Assembly: GCA_946811695.1 (NCBI GenBank)
Contig: OX328125.1
Coordinates: 36,694,734-36,758,733 of the forward strand
Length of the DNA: 64,000 nt
Source of the DNA: Gonocerus acuteangulatus
Taxonomy: Eukaryota > Arthropoda > Insecta > Hemiptera > Coreidae
Direction: 5' to 3'
This document shows, piece after piece, positions 44,081 to 55,277 of the stretch. Each line of letters begins with the position of its first letter. Position 1 is the first letter of the stretch. Below the pieces are notes generated by a model that saw only the letters and a program-made list of their open reading frames with translations, did not search any database and was not told the origin of the DNA. Both the position numbers and the translations under genes were made by a program.

Positions 44081-46260
44081 AACTATTTAAAGTCTTTGAT
44101 CCTTATGAATACATAAACAAATCAGAATTCTAGTGTTAATTTTTCATGAATTTTAATTTTTCCTCCCCTTTTTCATGGCTTTTTGGAATTGCCTTGTTTT
44201 TCTCAATTCAGCCTGCCTCTGTTTGAAATGTACCTCATCTTTGAAAATATTTATAACTGTGATTTTTTTTGTCTCTCCTTTTTCTGTGTTTGTGTGAAAA
44301 TGTAATTGTGAGTGTGTATACTATGTTTGTTACTTTTGGGCCCCCCCCCCTTGTATTTGTCTCGTAGTTCTTTACCGTTTCGAAAAACTTAGATTTTGTA
44401 AGTGTTTGAATATGTAATTAAACCAAATAATGTAAGCTATGAAACTTGTTATGCATCGTGTAATATGTGTTATGTGTTTTTAATATTTTTTTTTGACATC
44501 CGTAATGGATAACTTTTTAAAGGTAGGTATATGGAATATTTTAGCAGAATAATGACTTCTTTAGAGCCGAGTATGTGAAACCATTTTTGATTTAAAAATG
44601 GATGTCAGATTTGTTTTTAGCACATTGAAAACCCATATATTCAAATTTTGGGAATATTACGAAAATTTAAAAAAATGTATTTTAAATTTTGCCAAAGATT
44701 CAACAATCTGGCCATATTTCAAAGAATATTTACCCGATTCAAACCAGACTTGGATGGTTGATAAAGGCCCTAATGTGACACATTTCCTTCCATTCGAGGT
44801 GTTTCTACGTGTTTTGGGATCGACATTATATGCAAAAACGTTTACATTTTATTTTTATCTTGAGAACCATTTTTTGCTAGTCCCTTTTGAGATAATACAA
44901 TAGTCATTTATATGGTTAGAAAAAGGAGTCTTCCTTCTTTTGAAAGATTTCAATGACGTAAAAATCAGATTATCTCAAGGGGAGATATTGAATTTCAAAA
45001 TGTCATGTTACTTTTTCGCTTACAAATTTTTAGTCTCTTCCAGACTGGGAAAAATCATTATTTTTTGTTTTCAATGATATTTACCACATTTGGGTTTCTT
45101 GGGGTGCTGATTGATTTAATTTTATCTGCTATTATTTTTTTGCGTAAAAAAATGTATAATGCTAGTTTACTTAAAAACGTGAGCATATTTTTGAATTTAT
45201 TTGACGAAATATAAATTATTGTTTAACAATTATATTTTTCCTTTAATCTACTATATAAAACAAATGAATTGGTGAATGAATCATGTCGATATCATTTTCT
45301 AAACTTGATATAAAAAAATTAAGCACTTTCAACCTATTTCATTTTATTTATTTCTACCTAAGGTGCCTTGGACGGAACATTCGGACACGTGTCGACTATT
45401 TTTCGTTGCAGAATCCCCAGAAAAAAAAATTGGACCAGATCGTTACCACTGTTTACTCCCCTTGTAAGTCTATCTGGTCTTGAATGGTCACAGACCTGGA
45501 GAACGATCTCTCCCTATCCCCCGGTCCCAGATGGAGGACTTGCCCTGATACACCAGGGAGAGGGAGGGAGCCATACCCTCTATCATAGATAGATAGTCTC
45601 GATTTAATTTCTTCAGAGAAAACTTAAATGCAAAACAATAGTGTAACAAAATGGAATATTTGGGGTACTAAACACTAACACCCCTAATAGATAAGGTACT
45701 ACTATAACACCCCTAAAAGATAAGGTCAATTTTATTTGATATTAGCAAATGAAAAAGTTCTATTTCCTTTCTTATATAGATTTTACCTAATTAATAGTCA
45801 TGAGTTATCTTATCTGTCATGCATAAGGTCTTTATTTTCCTGTTGTCCAATTGTAATATTTTGCTATAGACTATGAACGGCCAATCAGTTGAGCATTGAA
45901 TTTGAATTTCAAAAAAATCACCAGAACTGGAACATCTATCACTTTCTTTTAAAGCTTAGTCTTATTTACACTCATAAGTTTTTAATATTTGAAAAACAAT
46001 GTTTCAAAAGATACTAAATTAAAGCTGATTTTACCGACAAAGAATGCAGAAATGAAGCTACACTCAACTAATGGTTTCGGTATGGAAAATGCTGTATAAA
46101 ATTATATTAATTTGTGGCTAATGTGACTATTGCATGAAAGCAAAACAAAAGGAAACTAAAATGAATTAATGGATCTTATGTTTTTGATACTTGAGAAGCA
46201 TGTTTTGAATATTTTTATTTCAATTTCAAATTTTCTTTATGGGTTTTTGTTTTATAAATA
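44081..46260. other. No gene recognised
   Basis: A+T-rich. A 101-codon frame at 44598-44903 (LKTHIFKFWEYYENL...) has no known domain and no splice context. A G+C-richer patch at 45420-45590 may be repeat-derived. Confidence 0.4.
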
Positions 46261-46270
46261 ATACCACTCA

Positions 46271-46321
<51 letters not shown>

Positions 46322-46330
46322 CACTCAGTT
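46261..46330 (+). mobile_element. Bare poly(A) retro-insertion with 13-bp TSD
   Basis: ATACCACTCAGTT (46261-46273) is repeated exactly at 46318-46330 and the only insert is about 44 A residues. This is the signature of target-primed reverse transcription of nothing but a poly(A) tail. Confidence 0.8.
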
Positions 46331-46418
46331 TCCTGTAATATGATACATTCACTTATGTAACATTATTTTGTATTTTATAACATCAGTCCATGAAATTGAC
46401 TCTTCTTACTTATACCAG

Positions 46419-46574
46419 TTAACCCCTGATGTGTAAATAGTGTCTCACAGATACAAGGGAAATTACAGTGAAGTTTGTTGGCAGCAATGTTCATCTACAA
46501 TCTAAATGTTCACTGTTGCCAACTTACTTCACTGAAATTTCCCTTGTGTATGCCAGACAGTTAACAGGGGTTAA
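46419..46574. mobile_element. Palindromic TTAA-flanked MITE
   Basis: TTAA at 46419-46422 and 46571-46574; ends CCCCTG and CAGGGG. The two halves are near-complementary ('acaagggaaatt', 'cagtgaagt' against their complements). 148 bp. A related fragment is at 37848-37945. Confidence 0.75.
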
Positions 46575-46849
46575 TAATATTTTATCTACTTCTTGGATAA
46601 GATTTACACATAATTGCATGTTTTCTCGCTCTCACCCAGTGTAGGAAGCCTACTTGTGAAAAGTGCAATCCAGAAGTCCTGTCAAGAAATCTTGGTTGTT
46701 TAGAACCCATATACTCATTAATTCACTTGTTCGTGCTTTAGAATCTACAGAAATTGTCTGATTTTAATTAAATACTTTATTTTAATCAGATACTTTATTA
46801 TTTCTTATTATAATAGTTCATTTATTGTATTGTACTTCTTTCTTCTTCT

Positions 46850-47125
46850 ATTTTTTTTTTTTTTTTTTTTTTTTTTATTTTATTTATTTTTTTTTTTATT
46901 ATTTTTTTTTTTATTTATTTTATTTTTATTTGTTTTTGTTCGTTTTTATTTTGTTAACTTTATGTTGTGCTTTGTAGCCCTTGCGTTTACCTTATATCTT
47001 TTAATATTTTATTTACTTCTATTTGTTTACTTATATTACTTTCATGAAATATGTGAGCAGATCACCTTGCTGTTGCGGAGCTCCATAAATAAATAAATAA
47101 AAAAAAAAAATAAATAAATTAAATA
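46850..47125 (+). mobile_element. LINE 3'-end fragment with (ATAA)n tail
   Basis: T-rich tract (46850-46925), then 'tgctgttgcggagctccata' and a tail of ATAAATAA units at 47083-47120. Such tails end many I/Jockey-group LINEs. No coding part is kept. Confidence 0.4.
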
Positions 47126-47944
47126 ATTTGTGAATATTTTCCTTACCCATTAGAGCCGGGAAATGTATTAGTTATTTTTTCAATTTTTTGTTCATAAAAT
47201 TGAAAAGCATTCTTTAGAATTGTTTAAAAAATATTCCTCCCAATTGACACCAGGGAAAGCGAAAAAACGATCTTTATTATATGATAATGTTCACCCCTTA
47301 CTGAAAAAAATAAAATAAAACATTTTTTTGTTTTTCTTGAAATTGATTGATTATATTTTAATTTGACATACAATTCTCTAATTTATGTAAAAATAATTTA
47401 AAATATGCTGTATAAATATTGGAAAAACAAATTTATTTTTAACTTTTCATGATATAATATGTCACGCATAAGGCAACCTCTTATTGACATGGACGTTACT
47501 GATGAAGGTCCTTGAAGTGATTTAGTTTCTATTATATACTTTATCGAACACGTATTCCTTGTATTATGAAAAGACTGAAATAAAAAATAAAATAAATAAA
47601 TTAAAAAAGGAAAAAATAAATTAATAAAAAAAAGAGTATGAATGATTAAACACAAAAAGTAATGCTAAACAAATACAAAAATAAAAATAATAAAATAAAT
47701 ATATACATTTATATGTTTTTTTCTGTGCAATGGTAACGTTTTCCAAAGCAACATTGCCTCAAATACAATATTTGAAACACAACACTGTATACTCTGTTCA
47801 ACCCGAAAAAACAATTGAAATTAGCTGAACTGCTGCTAATCATTCTTTTGGAGATCACCATAGTTTACTACTGGCAAGTTTAATAAAATACAAATTCCTC
47901 CCCCTCCCCCCTTAAAATATGCCTCAAAATTCAAGTTTAAATAT
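47126..47944. other. No gene recognised
   Basis: A+T-rich. The 85-codon minus-strand frame at 47398-47655 lacks a domain. Confidence 0.4.
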
Positions 47945-48085
47945 AGTTTTTTTTTTGTTTTTTTGGTGTTTAACGGCGTATCAACTATTGGGCTATTAAC
48001 GCCAGGCTATCTACAGGTTGCCACCCTTTTATAATACCAACAGCGCGGGGTCGGTCACCCATTCAGGTACTGACCACGCCCGAGA
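47945..48085 (-). mobile_element. 5S rRNA-derived SINE, 5'-truncated copy
   Basis: Minus strand: 'gggcgtggtcagtacctgaa' and 'tgggtgaccgacc' (3' half of 5S rRNA), then 'aaaagggtggcaacctgtag', 'ggcgttaatagcccaatag' and 'cgccgttaaacacc' before an A-rich tail. Same family as 4640-4834. Confidence 0.8.
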
Positions 48086-49395
48086 TAGTTATTAAATGTA
48101 TTTTTCTCCATATTCTTAAATAAATTATCAAATATTCCCCAACATTAATAAAATGAATTTTCGAAAGAATGATTAGCAGGCTATGAATAGCAACCCAATT
48201 TATTTGTGTCGCAACCTTTATTTATCATGGATAAAGCATTTCTCTCTTAAAACCAGCCTTCAAAAATAATGAAGAATTTGTTTTTCTATTTGAGTTAGCC
48301 CACGCATTAAAAATAAATAAATTACAACAGTCATGGAGGGTAGGCCCTTTTTTTCTTCAAAGGACATTTTAGTTGAGGTTTATATTTAAGAGAAATGAAA
48401 ATTGCCACTTCCTTCACAAACTTGTTTTTATTATTAGAGCTAATTGCTTTCATGGCACTATCTCGAGAGCTGAAACATAACCACAGCGTATTTGTTTCTG
48501 AAACAGCTCTCATGATGGTGGAGTGAGATGTTGCAAGGGCTTAGTTAGTGCCCATAATAAAACAAGTCTGTGATGAAAGTGAAAACTTTCATTCTCCTGT
48601 ACTTTTGTCTATATTTGGCTACCAATAGACCAGGCTTGTTCTGTGCAGCACACCAATTCAGTGCCAATATTCTTGTTTCTTGGATTTCATTCTAGAAAGT
48701 GCACCTGTAGGCTCCATTATTTTTTTGTTTGTATAGCTACTTAGTGAGATATCTGTAGATAACAAAAATTGTATAAAAATGAAATAAACATTTTTAATAG
48801 AACAGTCTAATCAGATGACTATAGACGTATAGAGATATGCGTGTCATTAATAGTTAAATATTAGTGGAGGTCCGGTGAGTCCAGGTGTCATGAAACCACA
48901 TACGTGATCACCACGAAATTCAAAATGTCATACATAACGAAAGTTAAAAATCCACAAATCACTCTATAAATAGTTAAATATTATTATACGTGCATTGATC
49001 AAAGTGAGAGCAATTTTTATAACTTTTTTCTAAACTATAAAATTATTGAGGAGAAAAAAATTATAATAATAATAAATAAAATCAGGTTTTATAGCTATCC
49101 TCCTTTATATAAAATAAAGCTGTATTTCTATAGTCATTTTTGATTGTTTTTTTTTCTTGAAGAAGAGTAAGCATTTATACTTTTATTCCGCATAAAGCTC
49201 TTTTATTGTATTACTAAAGGGAGATTTTTTTTTTCTTGCAATTCTTTGCATGGATTGGTTGTAGTTATTGTAATAGACACATTAATAATAATTAAAATGT
49301 TTTATCACAAAATTAAAATAATTTTTTTCCTCATTATTTTAAACAAGTAATGGTTTTCTGTAAATTTCATTGTGAATTAATGATACCTTATTTTC
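48086..49395. other. No gene recognised
   Basis: A+T-rich. 48150-48240 repeats sequence seen near 17610-17700 ('ttttcgaaagaatgattagc'), a dispersed repeat of unknown class. Confidence 0.4.
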
Positions 49396-49724
49396 TTTGT
49401 GGGGCGAGGTTAGCTCAGTGGTAGAGCACTGGACTAATAAGTTGGAGGACCTGAGTTCAAATCCCGAGCAAGCACTAAAGATTTTTTCTTCTAGTGTCTT
49501 CGTTCATGGGTTGAATTCGGCCTCCCTGACCGTCCCTAGGCCAACCCAGCCTTTAATTAATTTAATAATGGGTACCTTGGGTGCTAATGACTCTAGCAGT
49601 CTAAGCAGCCAAGGGGAAAATCAGCATAGTACTGACCACACTATCTCCCTAGTGTGCCGTATGGTCATGAATCAGATACCTCTATAGTATCTCCCCTCAG
49701 GGCCCTCATGGCCTGTTATGGGAC

Positions 49725-49774
<50 letters not shown>

Positions 49775-49777
49775 TGG
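49396..49777 (+). mobile_element. tRNA-derived SINE with poly(T) end (S5)
   Basis: Head from 49401: 'ggttagctcagtggtagagc' (A box), 'ctaataa' anticodon-loop-like as in tRNA-Ile, and 'gagttcaaatccc' (B box) near 49453. A ~250-nt body ends in a run of about 43 T's (49731-49773). TTTGTGG at 49396-49402 and 49771-49777 may be the target duplication. The 96-codon frame across it is a shadow. Confidence 0.75.
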
Positions 49778-50769
49778 ATTTAGATCTTTGCCAATATCAG
49801 TAGCGGTTTGTTTCCTATTCACTAACTACATCTAATACTTTAGATATTGTGTGTGTGTAAATATTGTATTTTATTCTTAAAAGTATGTGCAATGTTTCTG
49901 TCAATGTAGGATTTCTTTGGTGATGGTACTTTTATAATCTTTGTCTTACTCTCTTATCTTAGTATTTGAGATATTATGGTATTTTATTTCTATTCAACTG
50001 AAGAATGTTATAATTAATAACAATATGACAATAGGTTAACATATATTTTTTTTTTTTTTTTTACTTTTAGTAAAAATAAGTTTATTAGGAATGAGATTTA
50101 AAATCTCAATATTCGAAGCAACCAGTATTATTAGTTAAATAAGTCTTATATACCAATATCAGGTACTTGTAATTTTGATGTTTACGAAGCTACCAAATTT
50201 AGTTTATGAAATCAATTTTTATTTTTCTGTAGCTGATTGTTTGATTTTTATTATTTGACAACCTGAAAGAAATCTACGGCCCTCTTATTTCACTCGTTTT
50301 AAAAGTTGTATTACTTTTTTTTTTAAATTAGTCTAATAAATATTTTGTTAGGTAGCTTAAATTTTCTATAGGTAAGTGATGTTTGTATAATAACATTAGA
50401 ATTTTTGTCGCATGATATATTGTTTTCTTTTTTATTCTGATAATAATTAATATTCATTTTAAGTAATAAGTCCTAAGAGTACATAAAAAACCTAGCTTGA
50501 TGTTGTGCAATGTCTTGAAGAGTGATGAAATCAATGGAATAATCTAACTAGGTCAAGAAATCATTTAGACAAATATTTCCCCTCTTTCATAAATTCCACC
50601 AACTTTCAAAATGGCCAACGTTCCTTTAACTTTTAGACTGCCAGCCACAAAATCATAAATCTTCCAGACCATTCATTTTTTGCAATTAAGCCCTTTGTGG
50701 AATTAATATTTATATTTAATTTTCAACGTAATTTAATTATAAAATGACATGTTTGATTATTAAATTTAT
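49778..50769. other. No gene recognised
   Basis: A+T-rich with T-runs (50047-50062). Nothing supportable. Confidence 0.45.
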
Positions 50770-50985
50770 ACTTAAGGCCTCATAAGATTTCTAACGGAGC
50801 TCTTAACACTCCGTGCCAAAGGTCGTGGGTTCGATTCCCACTAGGGGCGGTGGCTTTTCTTTCGAAAAAAGAAAAGGCATCACCCCTATCCTGGCTAGAA
50901 AAGGGTGGTAACCTATAGATAACCCGTCCTAAAATTCGTAGTTAATAATAAATGGACGTTAAAATTTAAATAATAATAATCATTG
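50770..50985 (+). mobile_element. tRNA-derived SINE (S6)
   Basis: 'gggttcgattcccac' (B box) at about 50827 in a tRNA-like head, then 'aaaagggtggtaacctatag' and 'ataacccgtcctaaaattcg', ending in (AAT)n. The part after the head matches the SINE at 56893-57048 and the body of the 5S SINEs. Confidence 0.7.
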
Positions 50986-51216
50986 CTGTTCTAGGAGGCT
51001 ATGTGTATCAATTTGTGTCTCAACCCAACCCCTACATTGTGTATTGGCATAATACATATAGTGTCTTAGTGAACCCACACTGTGTATTAATTTGATACAC
51101 GTAGCGCTCTAAGTGTTAAAACTCAGCTGAATGTGCGATTTAAAAAAAAAACTGAGATTCATTTTTTTTCTGTTAGCTTCAATTAGGTATTATATCAAAG
51201 ATATTTTTGTACTGAA

Positions 51217-52089
51217 TTAACCCTCCAGCAGTCGTGCTGGCGCACTGAGTGCGCCATAGGTAGCATTTCGTCTTGTAAGTGATTGCCGGGTAACCCTACG
51301 GCCCGCAAACCTCAGATATTCCAAAGAAAAACCCTACCACACCTACTCTGACGAGTGGTATTCTACCCTTTCACGCATTCCTCAGTTCTAGCATGTCAAC
51401 CGTTTGAACAGCAAGACTCTTGCATTTCAGCTCATGAATAAACATTTGCTGTCCAGAGCACTCTCATTCCGTCACTTCCTTCCGATAAAAAACAATTTTT
51501 GTTCAGAAAATTCCTTAAGAGTCAAGAAGCACCAATGGAAAAACCACTTCCGAAGAAAAAGAAAGGGCGATGTCATGTTTGTGGAGGACAACAAAATATA
51601 AACACCAAAATAACGTGTAATACATATAATAAATTTTCATGTAAAAAACATGTAAAACTTGAACCAATTTGCATTAAATTCAGTGAAAGGGGACAGGACA
51701 CTGATTTATCGTAAGAATTACATTATTAGCATTTAATTACCATGTATGTTTCGACTTTTATTGAAATATATTTTATGTTAAACATTTTTTTAACATTAAT
51801 GTTTATACACATTACAATTTTCAGCCTTATTGTAAAATAAATAATTTTGTAAAAATAAATGAAGTTATATGCAATAAATTTGTTTTAAAAGATAAAATGA
51901 GCTTATTTATATTACTATTTATATATTTGTCTACAATAATGACTTAACTACAATAAATAATACAAGAGTAAAGAAAAACATAAATAAATAGAAGTTTAAA
52001 CAATAACACGCCAATAAACACGATGGCGCACTAAGTGCACCGCGCGACCGCCTGTGTTCCAACAATGGGTGCGACTGCTGGAAGGTTAA
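51217..52089. mobile_element. PiggyBac element remnant with TTAA duplication
   Basis: TTAA at 51217-51220 and 52086-52089 flank 865 bp with inverted ends CCCTCCAGCAGTCGTGC and 'gcgactgctggaagg'. A subterminal 'tggcgcactgagtgcgcca' palindrome on the left is echoed by 'ggcgcactaagtgcacc' on the right. The interior keeps the transposase C-terminal cysteine-rich end; the catalytic core is deleted. Confidence 0.85.
51532..51716 (+). pseudogene. PiggyBac transposase C-terminal cysteine-rich domain remnant
   Basis: Encodes EKPLPKKKKGRCHVCGGQQ followed by a TCNTYNKFSCKKHV segment and CIKF. The basic stretch and C-x2-C...C...C-x2-H...C spacing are those of the DNA-binding domain that ends piggyBac transposases. 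Second members of two Cys pairs are lost (CNTY, CIKF). The DDD catalytic region is absent, so it is non-functional as a transposase. Confidence 0.75.
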
Positions 52090-52406
52090 AACTTTAAGTT
52101 CATTAAATTTCTCTATAATACACAGGATGTTATACATCAGAGGCGTAATTTCAACACTTATTTTTATAGAAAAATTTGAACCCAGAAGCTCTTGTTTTAT
52201 TCTTGGATGTGTGGGGCTTCTAATCTTCAGGAAGACATGTCATATTTATCTTAAGACTGACTTTAATATAGTCTAAGTAGGTCCTGCTAATTTGAGTCTA
52301 ATGTGACAATATTATTGTCTGGCTTCCTATAAATATGATGGTGTTGATCGTTTAAAGCTTTGGCTCCATAGGATGATTGACTTGCCATTCTTTGATATGA
52401 CGCCCA

Positions 52407-52480
52407 CTAGCATAATTGGCGGTGCCCCTAAGCATAAAATGAGAGATTCCTGGTTCAAAGTTTAGCCTGCCAAGTTAATT
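52407..52480 (+). mobile_element. Possible degenerate tRNA-like SINE head
   Basis: 'actagcataattggcggtgc' and 'tggttcaaagtttagcc' sit about 40 nt apart, as diverged A and B boxes would. No tail or duplication was found. Confidence 0.3.
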
Positions 52481-52754
52481 TTTTAAAAAAATAAATATTG
52501 GAAAACCCAAATTTGTTGAGTCTCCCCAAACTCTTGTCCTTTGTAAGATCTGCCTTAATTTAATAACTTCTTCTTTGGAAGTTTTAGTTCTAAACAATGT
52601 TTAGCCTAGAAACAATTAGTATTGTATGATTTACTACAATTATTTTATTAATTATAATGTTCTTCTTGTCAATTGAGGACTGTATATATTCGTGGTTTTA
52701 TTTAAGTCTTATTTTTCACTCTTCTTGATAATAACATAATTTTCTCTTTTACAG

Positions 52755-52866
52755 CTATTCTCTTATGACCACTATGTCTGGTGATGGGCTGAACTTGGCA
52801 AAGAAAGTGTTCATTAGATTTAGTTTGTGTGGGGAAAGAAATGTGGTGATGGAAAGTCATCTGAAG
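52755..52866 (+). CDS. Candidate exon (phase 2 start)
   Basis: Preceded by the strong acceptor TTTTCTCTTTTACAG and open in the phase required after exon 4 of the upstream gene. It encodes YSLMTTMSGDGLNLAKKVFI and on through RFSLCGERNVVMESHLK, but the donor (AAG/GTTGTA) is weak. It lies 13.6 kb from exon 4, across an LTR element. Only transcript data could confirm it. Confidence 0.25.
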
Positions 52867-53242
52867 GTTGTAAATTTAGACTACATTTTAGATTGGCATG
52901 TTCTGTAATGCATCGTGAACAATTTTTAATTTTCATTCATCTTGCTTGCTGTTTGAATGCATTTAACCCAAACTTCATTTCTGCATGTGCAACAAGCCTA
53001 TGAACCATTAAAATTGTGCCACTCTTATGTTATAATTATTATCTTTTTGATCTAATTTTTCAAATTAAATAAATTAGAATTCATCTCCTCCTACTTCCTG
53101 GGATATATCACCAGCAATGCAGGTTTTAAGCCACCAATTTTCCCCCTCATTACAGTAGACTTATTCAGGTGGCACATGATTCCTCTTCACCAGCTGAAAG
53201 CACAATGTCCCATCTCATGAAAAAGCATCATGTTCTGAAGAA

Positions 53243-53420
53243 GCCGGCCTATCTACTGGTTACCATCCTTCCTAAACGTCCATGGAGCAGCAGAAAATTT
53301 GTCTAACGCCCCCTGGAATGAAAAAACTCTACCTGCTGCCGGTGAGACTCGAACCCCCACCTCCAAGGAGTTAGTGAACAGACCATAGGGAGACACGCAA
53401 GAGTATGTAAACGCTAGTAA
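53243..53420 (-). mobile_element. tRNA-derived SINE (S7)
   Basis: Minus strand: 'ctccctatggtctgttcact', 'gggggttcgagtctcacc' (B box), 'agcaggtagagttttttcat', 'tccaggg', then 'ggatggtaaccagtagatag'. Its middle matches the SINE at 19830-19986 and its 3' module matches those at 50770 and 56893. Confidence 0.7.
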
Positions 53421-53659
53421 ACTCTGAGACTCAAAGTTGCAGGGCATTGGGAGCTGTCCCGATATTGCGCATCCGATTCGGCGCTGCTCCGCAACAAAGA
53501 ATTGTGCCCACAATAGAGAGCCAGTTCCCTCGAAAATGTCTTAGGAGCTGGTCCTCACAGGTGTTTCTCTATCATTGTTACTGTTAATTAAAAATCGAAA
53601 TATGAACGACCAAGAAGGTGTTGGTGTCTAAAATAGTTCAGAATCAACAATAAAGCACA

Positions 53660-53965
53660 CAGACACATTGAAACTTGAAGATGGAAAGGGATTTGTCATC
53701 TTTATAAGAATGACCCCTCAAGATGTTGAGAATCTTTTGCAAATGGTTAGAACAATGGTGTTTAAAAAAGATACAAATTTTAGAAATTCAATTTCTTCTA
53801 AACTTGCAACTACTCTTAAATTCCTTGCAAGTGAAGAATTGTTTACAAGTCTTATGTGTACTTTTAGAATTTCCAGGCAAAGTATTATTGCATTTGTTCC
53901 AGAAGTGTGTCAGGCAATAATCATCGTTTTGAAAACATACATCAAAGTAACGAAAACTTATTGTT
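53660..53965 (+). pseudogene. Harbinger (HARBI1-like) transposase N-terminal fragment
   Basis: Encodes GKGFVIFIRMTPQDVENLLQ, then FKKDTNFRNSIS, LKFLASEELFTSLMCTFRIS and FVPEVCQAI. This is the N-terminal pattern of PIF/Harbinger nucleases (RMTP.DFE.LL...KKDT..R..IS...LA.TLRFLA.GDSF.SL...FRIS...I...VPEVC.AI). The DDE domain is absent and the frame ends shortly after, so it is a relic. It is a different copy from the one inside the PLE. Confidence 0.75.
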
Positions 53966-53983
53966 TATTAACATAATAGGAAT

Positions 53984-54182
53984 GGGCGTATATAGGAAAT
54001 AATTTTGGTGGGTGGTTGGTAGCATTTAGGTGTTATGGGATACTAAAAATCTACAACTTGGAATAGTTAACCAACTAAAACACTATTACACCCAAAAACA
54101 TTATTTTTCTGAGCTAAGTTATTATCTTATTTAATTTATTGTTAAGGTTTTTATGACAGCCCCCCTTATAAACGCCCATAGG
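53984..54182. mobile_element. MITE, ATGGGCGTATATA-terminus family, copy 4
   Basis: Begins ATGGGCGTATATAGGAAAT and ends 'ttataaacgcccat'. The interior shares 'ctaaaacactattaca'-like sequence with copy 3. Confidence 0.65.
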
Positions 54183-55132
54183 TACAAATAAAAATATATT
54201 TTTAAAGTTGTCTTTCTTTACTTTTTTATTAAAAACTAAAATATACACTACATTGATCTAAAGTTGAATGCAAATGATATTAAATTATAATCAGAGCAAC
54301 ATGAGTGCATTTGAAAGTCCTCTATTAACTTTATTGTCAATTCAGTCCTCACTATATGACTATATGATATATATATATATATATTGACAGACACATACAC
54401 ACACATGTATGTTCTATTTTGAATGACTAGTATTTTTGTGACTTGCATTTACTGAAACATTGACATTAGTAGTTGTGGATTGGTTATCGCATGAACATCG
54501 TAAGCAGACTTTCTCCCTTTGCAAACAAAAATTGTACTCTTGAAAATATTCTCTTCAGCTTCGATCTAATTGGTAGATAAACATTGGCCAAAGTTCAAGT
54601 TTGTCATCTATCTGGATTTAGGTAAATAATGTCAGGGAGAGACCATTTTAGCCAATGATTTTATTTGAATTTATAGCCATTGAACATAATATATGTGTTA
54701 TTTTATTGATTTATCATTTTTCTCCAATATTTTTACTGATGTTTACCTTTTTTATTACTGTCAAGAATGTGGCACTGTGATGTTTATATTGTGGACATGT
54801 TTAGCAAAATTAATGAGATTTGTTGCAATTGTTGGCATGTTATTTTTTCTACTTTCCGCTTGCTGAAAACAACGATTGATTTTTGCTACCTTATTTTTGG
54901 TGGTTATTTGTCATCCATGGGATGTGGGTTGTCATGAATTCTTCTTGAATTGGTAATGACCCATAGCCGATGGAAGTGATTGATTAATTGTTTTGTTTTG
55001 TGAATGTACTTCATTCATTGTCATAAATGCACTCCATAATGGCTGCACCACAATATTAATTTCCACTTCCTTTTAAAAATTACTTTTTTGTATACTGTTT
55101 TTGGAGTGCTTAACAGTCATATCTGTTTCTAG
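54183..55132. other. No gene recognised
   Basis: A+T-rich with a short (TA)n at 54366-54385 and a CA-rich patch. Confidence 0.4.
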
Positions 55133-55277
55133 CCAGGAATTATTTTTTATGTCTCATTTTGGCAATTTTTCTGCTGGACTCCGCCCATTATCTACAGTTG
55201 TCAAGTTGAAATCCAAAATAGATTTGTCATTAAATGACTGTTCTGGAAGTGGTAATGAAGTGGCTAAGTATATTATG
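55133..55277 (+). CDS. Candidate exon (phase 2 start)
   Basis: Flanked by the acceptor TATCTGTTTCTAG and the donor GTAAGA. The frame is open throughout (QELFFMSHFGNFSAGLRPLS, then KLKSKIDLSLNDCSGSGNEV), with no stop in 48 codons, and starts in the phase left by exon 4 of the gene at 35.7 kb. Could be a later exon of that gene or of another. No domain recognised. Confidence 0.35.

Noticed and set aside
44598..44903. 101-codon ORF
   Set aside because: No domain, no splice or promoter context, and composition like surrounding A+T-rich sequence.
47500..47525. Another hammerhead-like motif (CTGATGAAGGTCCTTGAAG)
   Set aside because: The stem would be about 3 bp with no loop room and GAAA is GAAG; likely chance.
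49401..49475. tRNA-Ile gene
   Set aside because: Head resembles tRNA-Ile, but it continues into a SINE body and the acceptor end is not preserved.
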